Assembly: GCF_003465825.1 (NCBI RefSeq)
Contig: NZ_QSBV01000021.1
Span: 1 to 39,907, forward strand
Length of the DNA stretch: 39,907 nucleotides
Direction of reading: 5' to 3'
DNA from: Collinsella sp. AF02-46-1
GTDB lineage: Bacteria; Actinomycetota; Coriobacteriia; Coriobacteriales; Coriobacteriaceae
The notes under the pieces are model-generated. The model had not been told where the DNA came from and searched no databases. It saw nothing but the letters and a program-made list of their open reading frames with translations. A program made the position numbers and the translations under genes. Below are positions 1 through 7,740 of this stretch, one piece after another (positions within the stretch are counted from its first letter, which is position 1; each line of letters opens with the position of its first letter).

Positions 1-73
1 ATGAATGTGGGAGGTGTTCGGATAAAGTCGATAATCAAGGGAACAAACACAAATAGGCCGGCGCCAACGACAG

Positions 74-105
74 GCTCGCCCCGTCGAGGCGGGCTGGGAT
101 ATAAT
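74..105 (+). promoter_or_regulatory. Leader hairpin and -10-like box ahead of the Abi gene
   Basis: A 7-bp stem (74-80 with 88-94, one G-T pair, 7-nt loop) is followed by a perfect TATAAT at 100-105. The Abi gene begins 29 bases later behind GGGAGG. No convincing -35 box sits 16-18 bases upstream of the TATAAT, so the promoter call is tentative. The hairpin would lie upstream of the transcription start predicted from this -10. Confidence 0.3.
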
Positions 106-133
106 TTCCTAGAAGGAGGCCAAGGGAGGTTCG

Positions 134-1135
134 ATGAAGAAGGGCATGAGCATCAATTCCCTCATGAAGCACATGAGGACGAATCACGGTATGGAGGATT
201 TGCGGGGGAGCGACAGAAAGATACTGCTGAGAAACATGGGCTATTTCCATGGCTATAAAGGCTTCCGGTTTGTCCGAAAGCCCAAAAATGCGCTCCCCCT
301 CCCTTCGTTCGATGCACTCATGGACATATACGGGTTCGATTCCGCCATCAAGGCTGCAATCTACCCGGAGATAATGTTCATCGAAACGGCGGTTAAAAAC
401 ATAGTCTTGGCCAGAATACTTGAGAACATAGAGGACCCCGGGCTGGCGACCTTCTTAAAGCGCGGCCTCCGGACATGCAGGGATGTCAACGGAAGGGTCG
501 TGAACGGGCAGATGGGGGAAAAGCTCAAGCTCAAGAGCCAGCTTCAGAACATCGTGAGACGGAGTTACAAAAACGATCTCGTGAAGCATTATGTCGATCG
601 CGACGATGACGCGCCCGTTTGGAGCATTTTCGAGGTGATGACCCTCGGCGATCTCACAAGCGTATGCAGAAGCCTTCCCGATGAAATCCTCGCCGATATC
701 GCAAGCGACCTAGGTCTCTTACATGCGAACCCCGGCATCGTCATCAACATCGTCGAGACGATTCGTCCCTTAAGGAACGCGGTCGCCCATAACGGGGCGG
801 TATTTGATTCGAGGTTCAGCCAATCGGTTAAGTATCCCAAGACCGACAGAAACCTGGCCGCGGTTGGCGAGCTTCTCGATGAGGATCTTTCTATCGGGTA
901 CAGGTTGAATTTCAATTCCATAATCGACTACATCGTTCTCCTGGCCTACCTATTGACCTTGCTAACGCATCAGAAGAAGCGTTCCAGAGATTTTCTTCGG
1001 AAATGCCTGCGGGAGCTCGAGAAGCTCGAGAGCGCTGTCGGGGTTGATACGTACATGATGATCGTCGGAAGCGGTGACCGGCAGAAATACGGATTTATTG
1101 AGGGGTTCATCGATGGCTACGGGCGCAAGCGGTGA
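134..1135 (+). CDS. Abi_2 (AbiD/AbiF-like) HEPN abortive-infection protein
   Basis: This 333-residue protein matches the Abi_2 (AbiD/AbiF) family in length and layout. Residues 1-50 contain the family's N-terminal helical segment. GFDSAIKAAIYPEIMFIETA (about 68-87) corresponds to the conserved 'FD..lr..l...i..iE' block, and VWSIFEVMTLGDLT (about 163-176) to the 'P.W...e..sfG.l' block. The motif RNAVAH at 214-219 is an R-x4-H HEPN ribonuclease signature followed by a family-like N-x5-F tail. Proteins of this type are thought to cleave RNA and stop growth on phage infection; this role is taken from the family. The start is supported by GGGAGG five bases upstream. A hairpin-rich, terminator-ended stretch follows within 30 bases of the stop and may be a linked small RNA. 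No separate protein antitoxin gene was seen. Confidence 0.8.
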   Translation: MKKGMSINSLMKHMRTNHGMEDLRGSDRKILLRNMGYFHGYKGFRFVRKPKNALPLPSFDALMDIYGFDSAIKAAIYPEIMFIETAVKNIVLARILENIEDPGLATFLKRGLRTCRDVNGRVVNGQMGEKLKLKSQLQNIVRRSYKNDLVKHYVDRDDDAPVWSIFEVMTLGDLTSVCRSLPDEILADIASDLGLLHANPGIVINIVETIRPLRNAVAHNGAVFDSRFSQSVKYPKTDRNLAAVGELLDEDLSIGYRLNFNSIIDYIVLLAYLLTLLTHQKKRSRDFLRKCLRELEKLESAVGVDTYMMIVGSGDRQKYGFIEGFIDGYGRKR

Positions 1136-1159
1136 CGTTCCTTCCGTGTGCTAATATGT

Positions 1160-1217
1160 GTAGAGAGAAACGGCGAAACGCCGTGGGAGGGGCCGATCAG
1201 TCGACTCCTCCCTTTTA
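1160..1217 (+). ncRNA. Candidate small structured RNA downstream of the Abi gene, ending in a terminator
   Basis: Within 35 bases of the Abi stop there is a TAATAT (1152-1157), then a perfect 6-bp stem with AAA loop (1170-1175 with 1179-1184). Immediately after comes a second hairpin whose outer stem is GGGAGG/CCTCCC (1185-1190 with 1207-1212), followed by TTTT. The second hairpin is a good rho-independent terminator. The two together could be a short independent RNA of about 55 nt, or just the 3' end of the Abi transcript. HEPN Abi proteins have been reported to travel with noncoding RNAs that restrain them, which is why the RNA reading is raised. The terminator is firmer than the RNA. Confidence 0.4.
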
Positions 1218-1231
1218 ATATGAGTTGAACA

Positions 1232-1477
1232 TTGCCAAGAGGCAAAACCGGCCCGGCCGCCCGCGGAGCTACCGCGCACGGCCGGGCCTACCTATCTTCA
1301 CCCCTGTATCACTACGAGTTCACCTCGCGCGGCAGGGAAGAGGCCAACGAGGAAAAGCTGCGCCGCTGGAAGCGTGAGCAAGCACTGTTCATGCAGCGCT
1401 GGTCGGAGTTCTTCCTCAGCGGCGATCCGTGGTTGGGGCCAAACCTATCTGCCGAGAGCGAGTATTTCTCGTATTAA
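1232..1477 (+). CDS. Unrecognised short open frame, possible gene remnant
   Basis: An 81-codon frame starting at a TTG encodes a charged, aromatic-rich C-terminal half (REEANEEKLRRWKREQALFM) that looks protein-like. There is no ribosome binding site before the TTG, and the first 20 codons lie inside a long GC-rich inverted repeat, so the true start, if any, is further in. The high third-position GC differs from the AT-rich DNA that follows. It may be the tail of a lost gene. I recognise no family. Confidence 0.2.
   Translation: MPRGKTGPAARGATAHGRAYLSSPLYHYEFTSRGREEANEEKLRRWKREQALFMQRWSEFFLSGDPWLGPNLSAESEYFSY
1250..1288. repeat. GC-rich inverted repeat with nested hairpin
   Basis: GGCCCGGCCG (1250-1259) is perfectly repeated in inverse at 1279-1288. 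Between the arms a second perfect stem, CGCGG/CCGCG (1262-1266 with 1272-1276), has a 5-nt loop. As RNA this would fold into a strong extended hairpin. It has no T-tract, so it is not a typical terminator. It begins 33 bases after the terminator that follows the Abi gene. Confidence 0.6.
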
Positions 1478-1686
1478 GGCAATGGGTTTAGGAAGTCCTG
1501 AACTTTCTTTCGCTATGAGCTTGGAAGAAAGCAATGGTGGACTATTAACTAAGTCATATTACGAAAGCTCGATACTTCCGCGATAAGTTTATACAGCCTT
1601 ATATAACTCGATATTATTCGATATAGTCTGCGATAATTATTTAACCGATGATTGGCTGTTAATCGATTCCCTAGAAAGGCAAACAA

Positions 1687-2791
1687 GTGAGCGCCACAGC
1701 ATTCCATAATCCGTTTCGTCCCACTGCCGGCGCTGAGCCTCCGCGCATAATTGGTCGTGATGATATTGCCCTTGAGTTTACCGAGAGTTTGAATGCGGGA
1801 ATTGGTGCACCTGCGAGGCTCATGCGTATTGCTGGACCGAGGGGCTCCGGAAAAAACTGTTTTGCTCTGCGATCTTAGGGATCGTGCGCGAGAGCTTGGA
1901 TGGAAGACCGCTATTGTTTCTGCTGGCCCTAACCTATTGCTGGACTTGAAGGATCAGGTTGCTGATTCTTCCCTTGCGGCCAATGCTTCGGTCGGTGTAA
2001 ACGCCGGCTTTGTTTCTGCGAAAGTCGATGTTGCACCCAAAGAGTCGAGCCTTAGAAAGTTGCTAAGTTCGGCGGCGAAGTCATCCGAGGGTCTTTTTAT
2101 TGCCATCGATGAAGTTCAGGACGCTCCGATTGACGATATGCGTGCCATTGCGTCTACGGTTCAGCTTTTGATAGGGGAAAAAGTAGATATCGCACTTGCC
2201 TTTGCCGGGTTACCCGCCGGTGTTATGGATCTTATTAACGGCAAGGCGCTTACGTTCTTGCGTCGTGCCCTCCCCGAAGATCTGGCGCCTATCAACCAGG
2301 TGGAGGTAGCGCTCTCTATGGGCGATAGCTTTGTCGCGACTGGCTTGACCATAGAGGACAATCTCCTGTCGAGAGCCGCTAAGGCCACTAAGGGCTATGC
2401 CTATCTGGTGCAACTGGTCGGTTATTCCATTTGGCAGCGCGCCAACTTGCATCGTGCCAAAAGTGCCATTGTGAGCGAGCGCGACGTCACCGAAGGCATT
2501 GCGCTGGCAGAGGCTCGTTTTCACGATGTTGTTCACGAGCCCGCGATTTCTGGACTGGGGCTCAACGATATCAAATACCTTTTGGCCATGTGCGAGGATA
2601 AACAACAGTCCAAATCATCCGAGATTGCTAAGCGCATGGGTAAAAAGACCAATGAGGTCAGCTCCATTAGGGCAAAATTGCTACAAAGAGAGGTTATTCA
2701 GGCACCACAGAGGGGCTACGTGCAGTTTGCCGTGCCGGACCTAGATATCTATCTGCGAGAGAACGCCGAGGAGATTCTCGAACGGTTCTAG
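1687..2791 (+). pseudogene. AAA-type P-loop ATPase, frameshifted inside Walker A
   Basis: The reading frame starts at GTG 1687, behind AGAAAGG seven bases upstream. It runs through an N-terminal 'NPFRP..G..PP.iiGRD' segment into Walker A (GPRGSGK). The run of six A at 1851-1856 then shifts the frame and a stop follows at 1876-1878. Removing one A restores a continuous 367-residue protein: TVLLCDLRDRA continues the P-loop helix, Walker B is LFIAIDEVQD, and the C-terminus (from GLNDIKYLLAM) looks like a winged helix ending in IYLRENAEEILERF. This resembles the stand-alone 'ATP-binding protein' group of AAA/STAND-like ATPases often found in mobile or defence regions; partner and function are unknown. 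The rest of the gene is undamaged, so the break is recent, a sequencing error, or bypassed by slippage. Confidence 0.75.
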
Positions 2792-2810
2792 GTCGAGTGA
2801 GGGCGACGTC

Positions 2811-2912
2811 ATGTTCTTTAAGACTGCTATCAGCGTCGATTGCCATATCGGGTTTTTCTGGGGCGGCAGTCCCCGTGATAATAGAGATGTGGCATTCATC
2901 GTCGCCCGCTAA
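2811..2912 (+). CDS. Possible 33-residue ORF directly after the ATPase gene
   Basis: GAGGG at 2799-2803 lies seven bases before an ATG that opens a 33-codon frame containing CHIGFFWGGSPRDNRDVAF. The good ribosome-site spacing and the position 20 bases after the ATPase stop suggest translational coupling. The product is too short to assign and may be the start of a truncated gene. Its HIGFFWG string also occurs at the active-site His of the NlpC/P60-like protein ending at 11375, which may be chance. Confidence 0.22.
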   Translation: MFFKTAISVDCHIGFFWGGSPRDNRDVAFIVAR

Positions 2913-3001
2913 TCAGATTTCGTCTATCTATAACATTGCGTGTTTTAATTTGCAGGAACAAAGATATCATTCGCAAAGCGTGAGGGTTATCTTGCCCGTG
3001 C

Positions 3002-3167
3002 ACAACTGTTTTCGTTGCTAGACACCAAAAGCAACCCTTTTAGTTGCATGAGACATAATGCAACTGTTTTCGTTGCTATATACCAAACGCAACCCTTTTA
3101 GTTGCAAGAGACAAAATGCAACGGTTTTCGTTGCCTGATGCCAAACGCAACTCTTATTATGTAGTTG
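3002..3167. repeat. Array of six 17-bp palindromes at exact 29-bp spacing
   Basis: The motif GCAAC-N7-GTTGC begins at 3002 (first base A), 3031, 3060, 3089, 3118 and 3147; the last copy is degenerate, with a 12-base gap and GTTGT. Spacing is exactly 29 bp throughout. Loops and spacers alternate between two types (loop tgttttc with spacer ending ccaaa, loop cctttta with spacer gagaca..at), so the higher-order unit is 58 bp. It lies about 210 bp after the ATPase gene and just before the transposase remnant. It could be a cooperative protein-binding array, a replication or partition site, or a string of RNA hairpins. There are no unique spacers, so it is not a CRISPR array. Confidence 0.8.
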
Positions 3168-3203
3168 TTAGCTTTCTCACATACATTCATTTACAACAGG
3201 CAT

Positions 3204-3643
3204 CTACGAATTCAGCCGTCTCATATATTCCTTATAAGGCATGAGAAAATGAACCCGATACATGGTATTCAGCGCTAAAAGAGACGAAATGGACATACCG
3301 TCTCTATGCTGCCGATACGGCATCGCGAACAACCCCTTCGCGCGGTTGCCCTTGCCCTTGAGCGACTCAGGGAAGTAGATCTCGTCGAGCTCGCCGCCGC
3401 AGCCCCGCCCGGCCCTGAATGGGGGCAGTGGGCCGAGAGGCACTCGATCAGCCTATGGCGCATGGCGTAGGCGGTCTTGAGGCAGACGCGGCTGCGCTCG
3501 ACCTCGTAGGCGGAGCCGGCCGTGTCGTCGAACGCCGCCGCGCGGATCACGTCCCTGACGGACTCAATCGCGCGGCGGCGCTCGGTCCCGCTCAGCTTCG
3601 CCATGTCCCGTTTGAAGGCGATTACCAGGTCCTCGGCGTTCAT
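3204..3643 (-). pseudogene. Remnant of an IS1595-family transposase
   Basis: On the minus strand, residues from MNAEDLVIAFKRDMAKLSG through YAMRHRLIECL match the N-terminal half of IS1595/ISXO2-type transposases. The frame then shifts near 3420, by a G-run, into a second frame carrying ELDEIYFPESLKGKG, the DExYFpESxKGN signature around a catalytic Asp. This frame stops soon after, at 3204, so most of the DDE-type catalytic domain is missing. The N-terminal zinc-ribbon region is also absent. No terminal inverted repeats were found. The fragment is far more GC-rich than its surroundings, consistent with a foreign origin. Confidence 0.7.
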
Positions 3644-3708
3644 GCTGCCCCGCGGTCTACGAGGCTAACGATATGGCGCCGTGGGGACAGATGTGTGTCA
3701 ATCCTGGT

Positions 3709-4005
3709 CTAACAGAGCTTTTTTAATTGACGCGCCCATATAAATCTTTTCTGCATACTCGACTGCTTCTGCAGCCTCTGCGGCGCTCCGTAATTGGTAA
3801 AGCGACCTGACAGAGAGTGGAATTCGATGTCATAGCTGGCGTCTTCATCGGAGGACAAGACTGCTTGATGACTATATGTTTTCATCTCTAGCCATCTCAG
3901 GCTATTATAAATATATCCGTTGGCAGCTTTTACGATTTCCGGTACGTTCCAATCGGAATCATTTTTTGGTAGTTGATAGACATGACTTCTGCTTCGTATG
4001 TGCAT
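3709..4005 (-). CDS. Unrecognised 98-residue open frame
   Basis: A minus-strand frame encodes a plausible soluble sequence (WNVPEIVKAANGYIYNSL, then SYDIEFHSLSGRFTNYGA). No ribosome binding site precedes its ATG and no family is recognised. It fills most of the 427-bp gap between the transposase remnant and the DUF2971 gene. It may be the tail of a truncated gene or a chance frame. Confidence 0.22.
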   Translation of the reverse strand: MHIRSRSHVYQLPKNDSDWNVPEIVKAANGYIYNSLRWLEMKTYSHQAVLSSDEDASYDIEFHSLSGRFTNYGAPQRLQKQSSMQKRFIWARQLKKLC

Positions 4006-4070
4006 TCAGTATTTTTGCACTGGATAAAATCAACTGCATCTAATTTAGCTAGATCGGGAAGCGATATTGC

Positions 4071-5051
4071 ATGGCGCTAAGCTTGACACAGAAAGAAACA
4101 TATCGGGAGACGCTGGCTAATCTCGTTGCCAAGCAAAACGATGGCGCCTCCATTGTTTCCGCAAAGAAGGAGCTGGAAGCGCTATCGACTTCTCTCGTCC
4201 CGCGAATGCTTTACCGCTATCGACCTCCAAGTGAATACGCTTTTGCCGATCTAGAAAACGCGACTGTTACATTTTCTCATCCAAAGGTTTTCAGCGATCA
4301 GTGCGACTCGGTACCGATCTATAACTGGAATGGTATAGATGAAATCGAAAGTAATCTCAATGATGATGAACAAGCGTTAAAGATAATAAATCAAATTGAT
4401 TTTAGACGACTTGCGTTTGTTTTAGGGGTTCTGGGGGCTCCTTTTAATCCAGCAAGAATAGATGAGTTCGAGATACTATCCGATGAGGGAAAAGTTAGTC
4501 TTTTTCGCTCGGCTGTTAAAAACTTGCGCTTATTTGTTGGAGGATTTGTTGCCCCAGTTCATCAGAATAGCTGCCGAAATTGTTGTCGCATTTTGTGCCT
4601 AACGGACAATCCTAGCGATTCGAATATGTGGAATGTATATTCCGAAAGCCAAACGGGTTTCGTTCTTGCTTACGACAGAGAAGCTATTCGCAATTGCAAC
4701 ATAGCTAACGGAATGCGCACTGAATTATTACCAATTTTATATGATGACGAACCATTTAATTGCGACCCTCAAATTGCTTGGACTGCTGCTAGGATGCTTG
4801 GTCTTAATGTGAGCAGTGATGACATGCTTAGTGATCTACGGGCAATTTACAGAAAGGGCAGTGTGTTTGAGCGGGAGAACGAATATCGTGCCCGTCTTGT
4901 ACCAGAGCCAGATGAGCTTGAGATGAATTATGTACAACGCCCATGCAAGCCGTTGCGAGTTATTCTTGGGAGCAGGATGACTCAAGAGGATAAAGAGCTT
5001 TGCATTTGCGCGGCGAATAAACTGGATATTCCTGTAGATGAACAGTGCTAG
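4071..5051 (+). CDS. DUF2971 domain-containing protein
   Basis: The 326-residue product has the usual DUF2971 order. MLYRYRPPSEYAF near residue 45 corresponds to the family's 'lYkYrs' opening, followed by NATVTFSHPKVFSDQCDS ('l.f..p..FnDpfd'). CLTDNPSDSNMWNVYSES and GFVLAYD form the central 'C.s....s.lMW..Ya..h.G..l.fd' block, and KGSVFERENEYRA forms the late 'K...w..E.E.R' block. The biochemical role of the family is not established, though members are common in defence-like and accessory islands. The start is supported by GGGAAG nine bases upstream. The next gene, 143 bases downstream on the same strand, encodes a HEPN-like protein and could be a partner. The gene is AT-rich like its neighbours to the right. 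Confidence 0.75.
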   Translation: MALSLTQKETYRETLANLVAKQNDGASIVSAKKELEALSTSLVPRMLYRYRPPSEYAFADLENATVTFSHPKVFSDQCDSVPIYNWNGIDEIESNLNDDEQALKIINQIDFRRLAFVLGVLGAPFNPARIDEFEILSDEGKVSLFRSAVKNLRLFVGGFVAPVHQNSCRNCCRILCLTDNPSDSNMWNVYSESQTGFVLAYDREAIRNCNIANGMRTELLPILYDDEPFNCDPQIAWTAARMLGLNVSSDDMLSDLRAIYRKGSVFERENEYRARLVPEPDELEMNYVQRPCKPLRVILGSRMTQEDKELCICAANKLDIPVDEQC

Positions 5052-5194
5052 TTATCCTTTAATAGTGCCGTATAGTCAATTATTTGTCAGCTGAATCGGG
5101 CGTCAGTAGACTTCTGAGCTGGCGATTGCTATATCTACGGGGGCATTTCGAAAGATAATTTGGTGTAATTTACGTTAACGGGAGTTGCTTGTCT

Positions 5195-5836
5195 ATGAGT
5201 TTATCTTTATCAAATTGGGATTACTACTTGGTTCTTGAAAGAGAGCTTGTTAATTCCTTTAATTATGTTGAGCTGAGCAACGATAATTTCTCAACTTATT
5301 CAGTTGAATTTGCAAAGATGCTTTTATCGATTTGTTCTGAATTTGATTCGGTTTTTAAAGATTATGTCGAACTTCGATCCGGAAATAGACCATCTAATAT
5401 CAAGGAAGCATTCGAGTGCCTGTCTGCTTTGAATGATATTGCCTTTGTAAATGAGGTAGTTGACATTGCGATTAACCAGAGTATTTCACTCAAACCTTTT
5501 AATGCGTGGATAAATGGAATGTATGCAAAATTAACTTGGTGGGATAGCTATAACGCTGTGAAACATGATCGTGGTACGTATTTTAGAAAAGCTAATTTGG
5601 AGAACTGTTTGAATTCACTGGCAGCTTTATTATGTATCGAAATTGTCAGTTTGAAATGTTTTGGAGTTAAGCGTTTGACTCCAGTTAATCGATTGTTTCG
5701 TATACCTAACAAACAACTTTGCCGATCATTGCCGGGCCAAAATGGACAATGGGATTTGGTTATCGATTCTAAGGAGCTGAATGAAACATCAAATATGAGA
5801 CCTGCAAATTTGATGATAGTGAAGAGCGTGAGCTAG
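5195..5836 (+). CDS. Uncharacterised protein with HEPN-like KHDR signature
   Basis: About 213 residues, mostly helical by appearance, with no signal or membrane segment. The segment KLTWWDSYNAVKHDRGTYF (near residue 110) followed by a helix ending in LAALLCIEIV is typical of small helical HEPN-like proteins, which carry 'W..yN..KH.R' before a helix rich in Ala and Leu. A catalytic R-x4-6-H pair is not evident, so it may be a non-nuclease HEPN member. ATG 5195 is preferred because GGGAG ends ten bases upstream; a TTG at 5189 is in frame but only four bases from it. Pairing with the DUF2971 gene is inferred from order and strand only. Confidence 0.55.
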   Translation: MSLSLSNWDYYLVLERELVNSFNYVELSNDNFSTYSVEFAKMLLSICSEFDSVFKDYVELRSGNRPSNIKEAFECLSALNDIAFVNEVVDIAINQSISLKPFNAWINGMYAKLTWWDSYNAVKHDRGTYFRKANLENCLNSLAALLCIEIVSLKCFGVKRLTPVNRLFRIPNKQLCRSLPGQNGQWDLVIDSKELNETSNMRPANLMIVKSVS

Positions 5837-5919
5837 CGATACTTTGGATCGCACAAAAAATAGATGGCGTAAGCGTGGGGGGGGTGATGACGTCTGCCTG
5901 ACGCAAAACGGCTTTCGCA

Positions 5920-6240
5920 CTAGAATCTGAAATAACCACAAGGAAGGTTCTTGAGAAGGATGAGGACCGCAATGTAGATCTTAGCGGACGCCGCGCCCGA
6001 CATGTTCGCTGAGCCCCACCTCAGCGACGGGACGATCGACAGCTGGTGCTTATCCGCAGGCTCTCCGATCAGGTGCTTAATTCGATCATAGAAGCCGAGG
6101 CCGGTCAGCTTCACTGCAGTGGCGTGAACAGCCGGAACATCTATTGCGAATGTATTCTTAAGACCTGCAGCGTCGACATTGTCGTTGCTCTCTACTATGA
6201 AGTGACTCAAGTGGTCACCGGGAATTGAGCCCGTGAGCAC
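5920..6240 (-). CDS. Unrecognised fragment, more GC-rich than its neighbours
   Basis: A minus-strand frame of 106 codons begins at a GTG without a ribosome binding site. It encodes a coding-like sequence (DHLSHFIVESNDNVDAAGL, then AVKLTGLGFYDRIKHLIG) ending in a hydrophobic stretch (AKIYIAVLILLKNL). Base composition is clearly higher in GC than the flanking DUF-family genes, pointing to a separate origin. It is probably a piece of a larger lost gene. I recognise no family. Confidence 0.22.
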   Translation of the reverse strand: MLTGSIPGDHLSHFIVESNDNVDAAGLKNTFAIDVPAVHATAVKLTGLGFYDRIKHLIGEPADKHQLSIVPSLRWGSANMSGAASAKIYIAVLILLKNLPCGYFRF

Positions 6241-6364
6241 GAAATACTGAGCAGTTTAATCAAGAGGGCCGCTTCCCGGGGACTGGGGGCGCAGCTCTCG
6301 GCCAATGGTTTCACCGGGTGGTTACTCTGACGTGCTCGAGCAGGAAGGATGGAGGAGATGGTCC

Positions 6365-6550
6365 ATGCCCCTGGACACAGTGAGTGCTATTGTTTTATTG
6401 GTTATTGTGTCCTTAACCGCTTATTCGATATCAACTGACATGCAGTCTAATTATGTTGGTTGTTATCTTTATTTTGTCGTTATTAGGTGCTCTTGCGCTA
6501 AGGCTGATGGAGCTGATTTTTATGGCATATCCTCCGAAACGTCCAAATAG
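6365..6550 (+). CDS. Possible small membrane protein overlapping the DUF4365 start
   Basis: GGAGGAG at 6351-6357 sits seven bases before an ATG opening a 61-codon frame. Its first 20 residues after MPLD are strongly hydrophobic (VSAIVLLVIVSLTAY). The 3' end overlaps the chosen start of the DUF4365 gene by 29 bases. The neighbouring frame just downstream also encodes a hydrophobic segment (LVVIFILSLLGALAL), so a small two-helix membrane protein may have been split by a frameshift near 6445. Confidence 0.28.
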   Translation: MPLDTVSAIVLLVIVSLTAYSISTDMQSNYVGCYLYFVVIRCSCAKADGADFYGISSETSK

Positions 6551-7379
6551 CCACATAATTGATACAGAGGCATGCTCTTTCGTCACCTCCCTTATGCCTT
6601 CTGAAAACTGGGTTGTTCGAGACTTAACAGAACGTGATTTTGGAATCGATAAAATTTTTGAGCGCTTTGAAAACGGATTCGCTACTGGTGAATTAATGGC
6701 AATTCAGGTGAAGGGAACAAACAAGCCACTCGAAGATAAACCTGAAATTCCATTTTCCATTGATACGAAGACGCTTTTATACGCTGAAATGTTTGCAATA
6801 CCTTTTCTTTTAATTAGATGTTCTTTAGCGGATGATGGAGCGTGCTATTTTGTCTGGTTGCAAGAGTATATTCGTGTTCGATTGAATTTCGATAATTCGT
6901 CTTGGCGAAAGCAAAGGTCAAATACTATTTTAATTCCAACTTCTAATAGATTGGGCGATACCTCTGCTGAAAGTCGGTTAATCCATATCTCTCGGTTTCC
7001 AAAAATGAAAGAGTCATGGATCAAATATTATATAAATACATGTGATTTAGCGTATCGACTTCCGAATTATATTGAGGATGATACCGTCACATTAGATTTC
7101 GCAATACAATACGTTTTGCCTGTTCTTGGTAGCCTTGAGAAGGCTAATAACATGCTTGGTTTAATTTCCAACCACTTTGTCGCTACTAAATTGAGCCAAG
7201 CTATTGAGCTTGGAAAACGTATATGCGACAAAGAGTTTGAAAGCGAATTAACTGATTCGTTTTTTAAATTCGTTTGCCTGTGTTCTGATGTACGCAAATC
7301 TATAGATGTGCTATCACTTAGATTCGATGTCGATCATATGAGGTTTTTATATGAGTCCGAAGGCATGGCGGAGTATTAG
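6522..7379 (+). CDS. DUF4365 domain-containing protein
   Basis: About 285 residues. Near the N-terminus ERDFGIDKIFERFENGFATG, followed after two residues by LMAIQVKGT, matches DUF4365. Its D...(I/V)QvK pattern looks like a PD-(D/E)xK nuclease core, an inference from pattern only. The C-terminal half has a helical segment (TVTLDFAIQYVLPVLGSLEKANNM) and no recognised domain. ATG 6522 (MAYPPKRP) is chosen because GGAG lies nine bases upstream and the conserved domain follows directly. An upstream in-frame ATG at 6453 would add a 23-residue membrane segment but has no ribosome binding site. Such proteins are frequent cargo of accessory islands. It is the last gene of the defence-like patchwork. 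Confidence 0.65.
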   Translation: MAYPPKRPNSHIIDTEACSFVTSLMPSENWVVRDLTERDFGIDKIFERFENGFATGELMAIQVKGTNKPLEDKPEIPFSIDTKTLLYAEMFAIPFLLIRCSLADDGACYFVWLQEYIRVRLNFDNSSWRKQRSNTILIPTSNRLGDTSAESRLIHISRFPKMKESWIKYYINTCDLAYRLPNYIEDDTVTLDFAIQYVLPVLGSLEKANNMLGLISNHFVATKLSQAIELGKRICDKEFESELTDSFFKFVCLCSDVRKSIDVLSLRFDVDHMRFLYESEGMAEY

Positions 7380-7539
7380 TGCTCTGTTTTTTCTGCGGGT
7401 TGAATGTAATGCGGGATTTCTTGTCGGATACTTTAATCTAGTGCTTATCTTCAAGAAAGACCTGAAAGGTATTTTGTTTGACTACGTTTGTGCCTAAGTT
7501 GCTTTGAAAGCATGGTTTTTAGAGAATAATCCCCGAGCC

Positions 7540-7740
7540 TTGCTCCGTGTGGCGGCACGTAAAAGTTGTACTGTGCTTGGGCAGGTAAAAGTCCAAGACG
7601 ATTAGATATCCGAGAGGATATCGAGCCCGCGTCGGGGAGATAAGGTGAGTCCGCGCCGGGGACTTTAATTCCGGCGGCAATTAGGTTTCCGAAAGGATGC
7701 CGTGGCTGGCAGCCAGCAGAAAACCGCTCTACACACTCCT
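7540..7740 (+). ncRNA. Candidate structured RNA with serial hairpins and GNRA loops
   Basis: This stretch lacks a convincing gene but holds consecutive hairpins: 7576-7582 with 7591-7597 (one G-T pair); 7605-7611 with 7616-7622, a perfect 7-bp stem capped by GAGA; 7654-7659 with 7671-7676, a perfect 6-bp stem; CC-GAAA-GG near 7689-7696 inside an imperfect stem; and 7705-7709 with 7713-7717. Two GNRA tetraloops and short purine-rich linkers suggest a folded RNA rather than random DNA. It ends about 215 bases before the first GW-repeat gene. I could not match it to a riboswitch or ncRNA class. The strand is taken from the GNRA loops and the downstream gene. Confidence 0.4.

Noticed and set aside
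1851..1857. A_AAA_AAC resembles a classic -1 ribosomal slippery heptamer in the correct phase
   Set aside because: Restoring the ATPase frame needs a +1 (or -2) shift, so -1 slipping here would not give the continuous protein.
3002..3167. CRISPR-like array
   Set aside because: The units are contiguous and spacers are themselves repeated in alternation; there are no unique spacers and no cas genes.
7640..7660. Resemblance of GGTGAGTCCGCG to a T-box core
   Set aside because: It differs from the T-box consensus at key positions, and no specifier stem or aminoacyl-tRNA or amino-acid gene follows.
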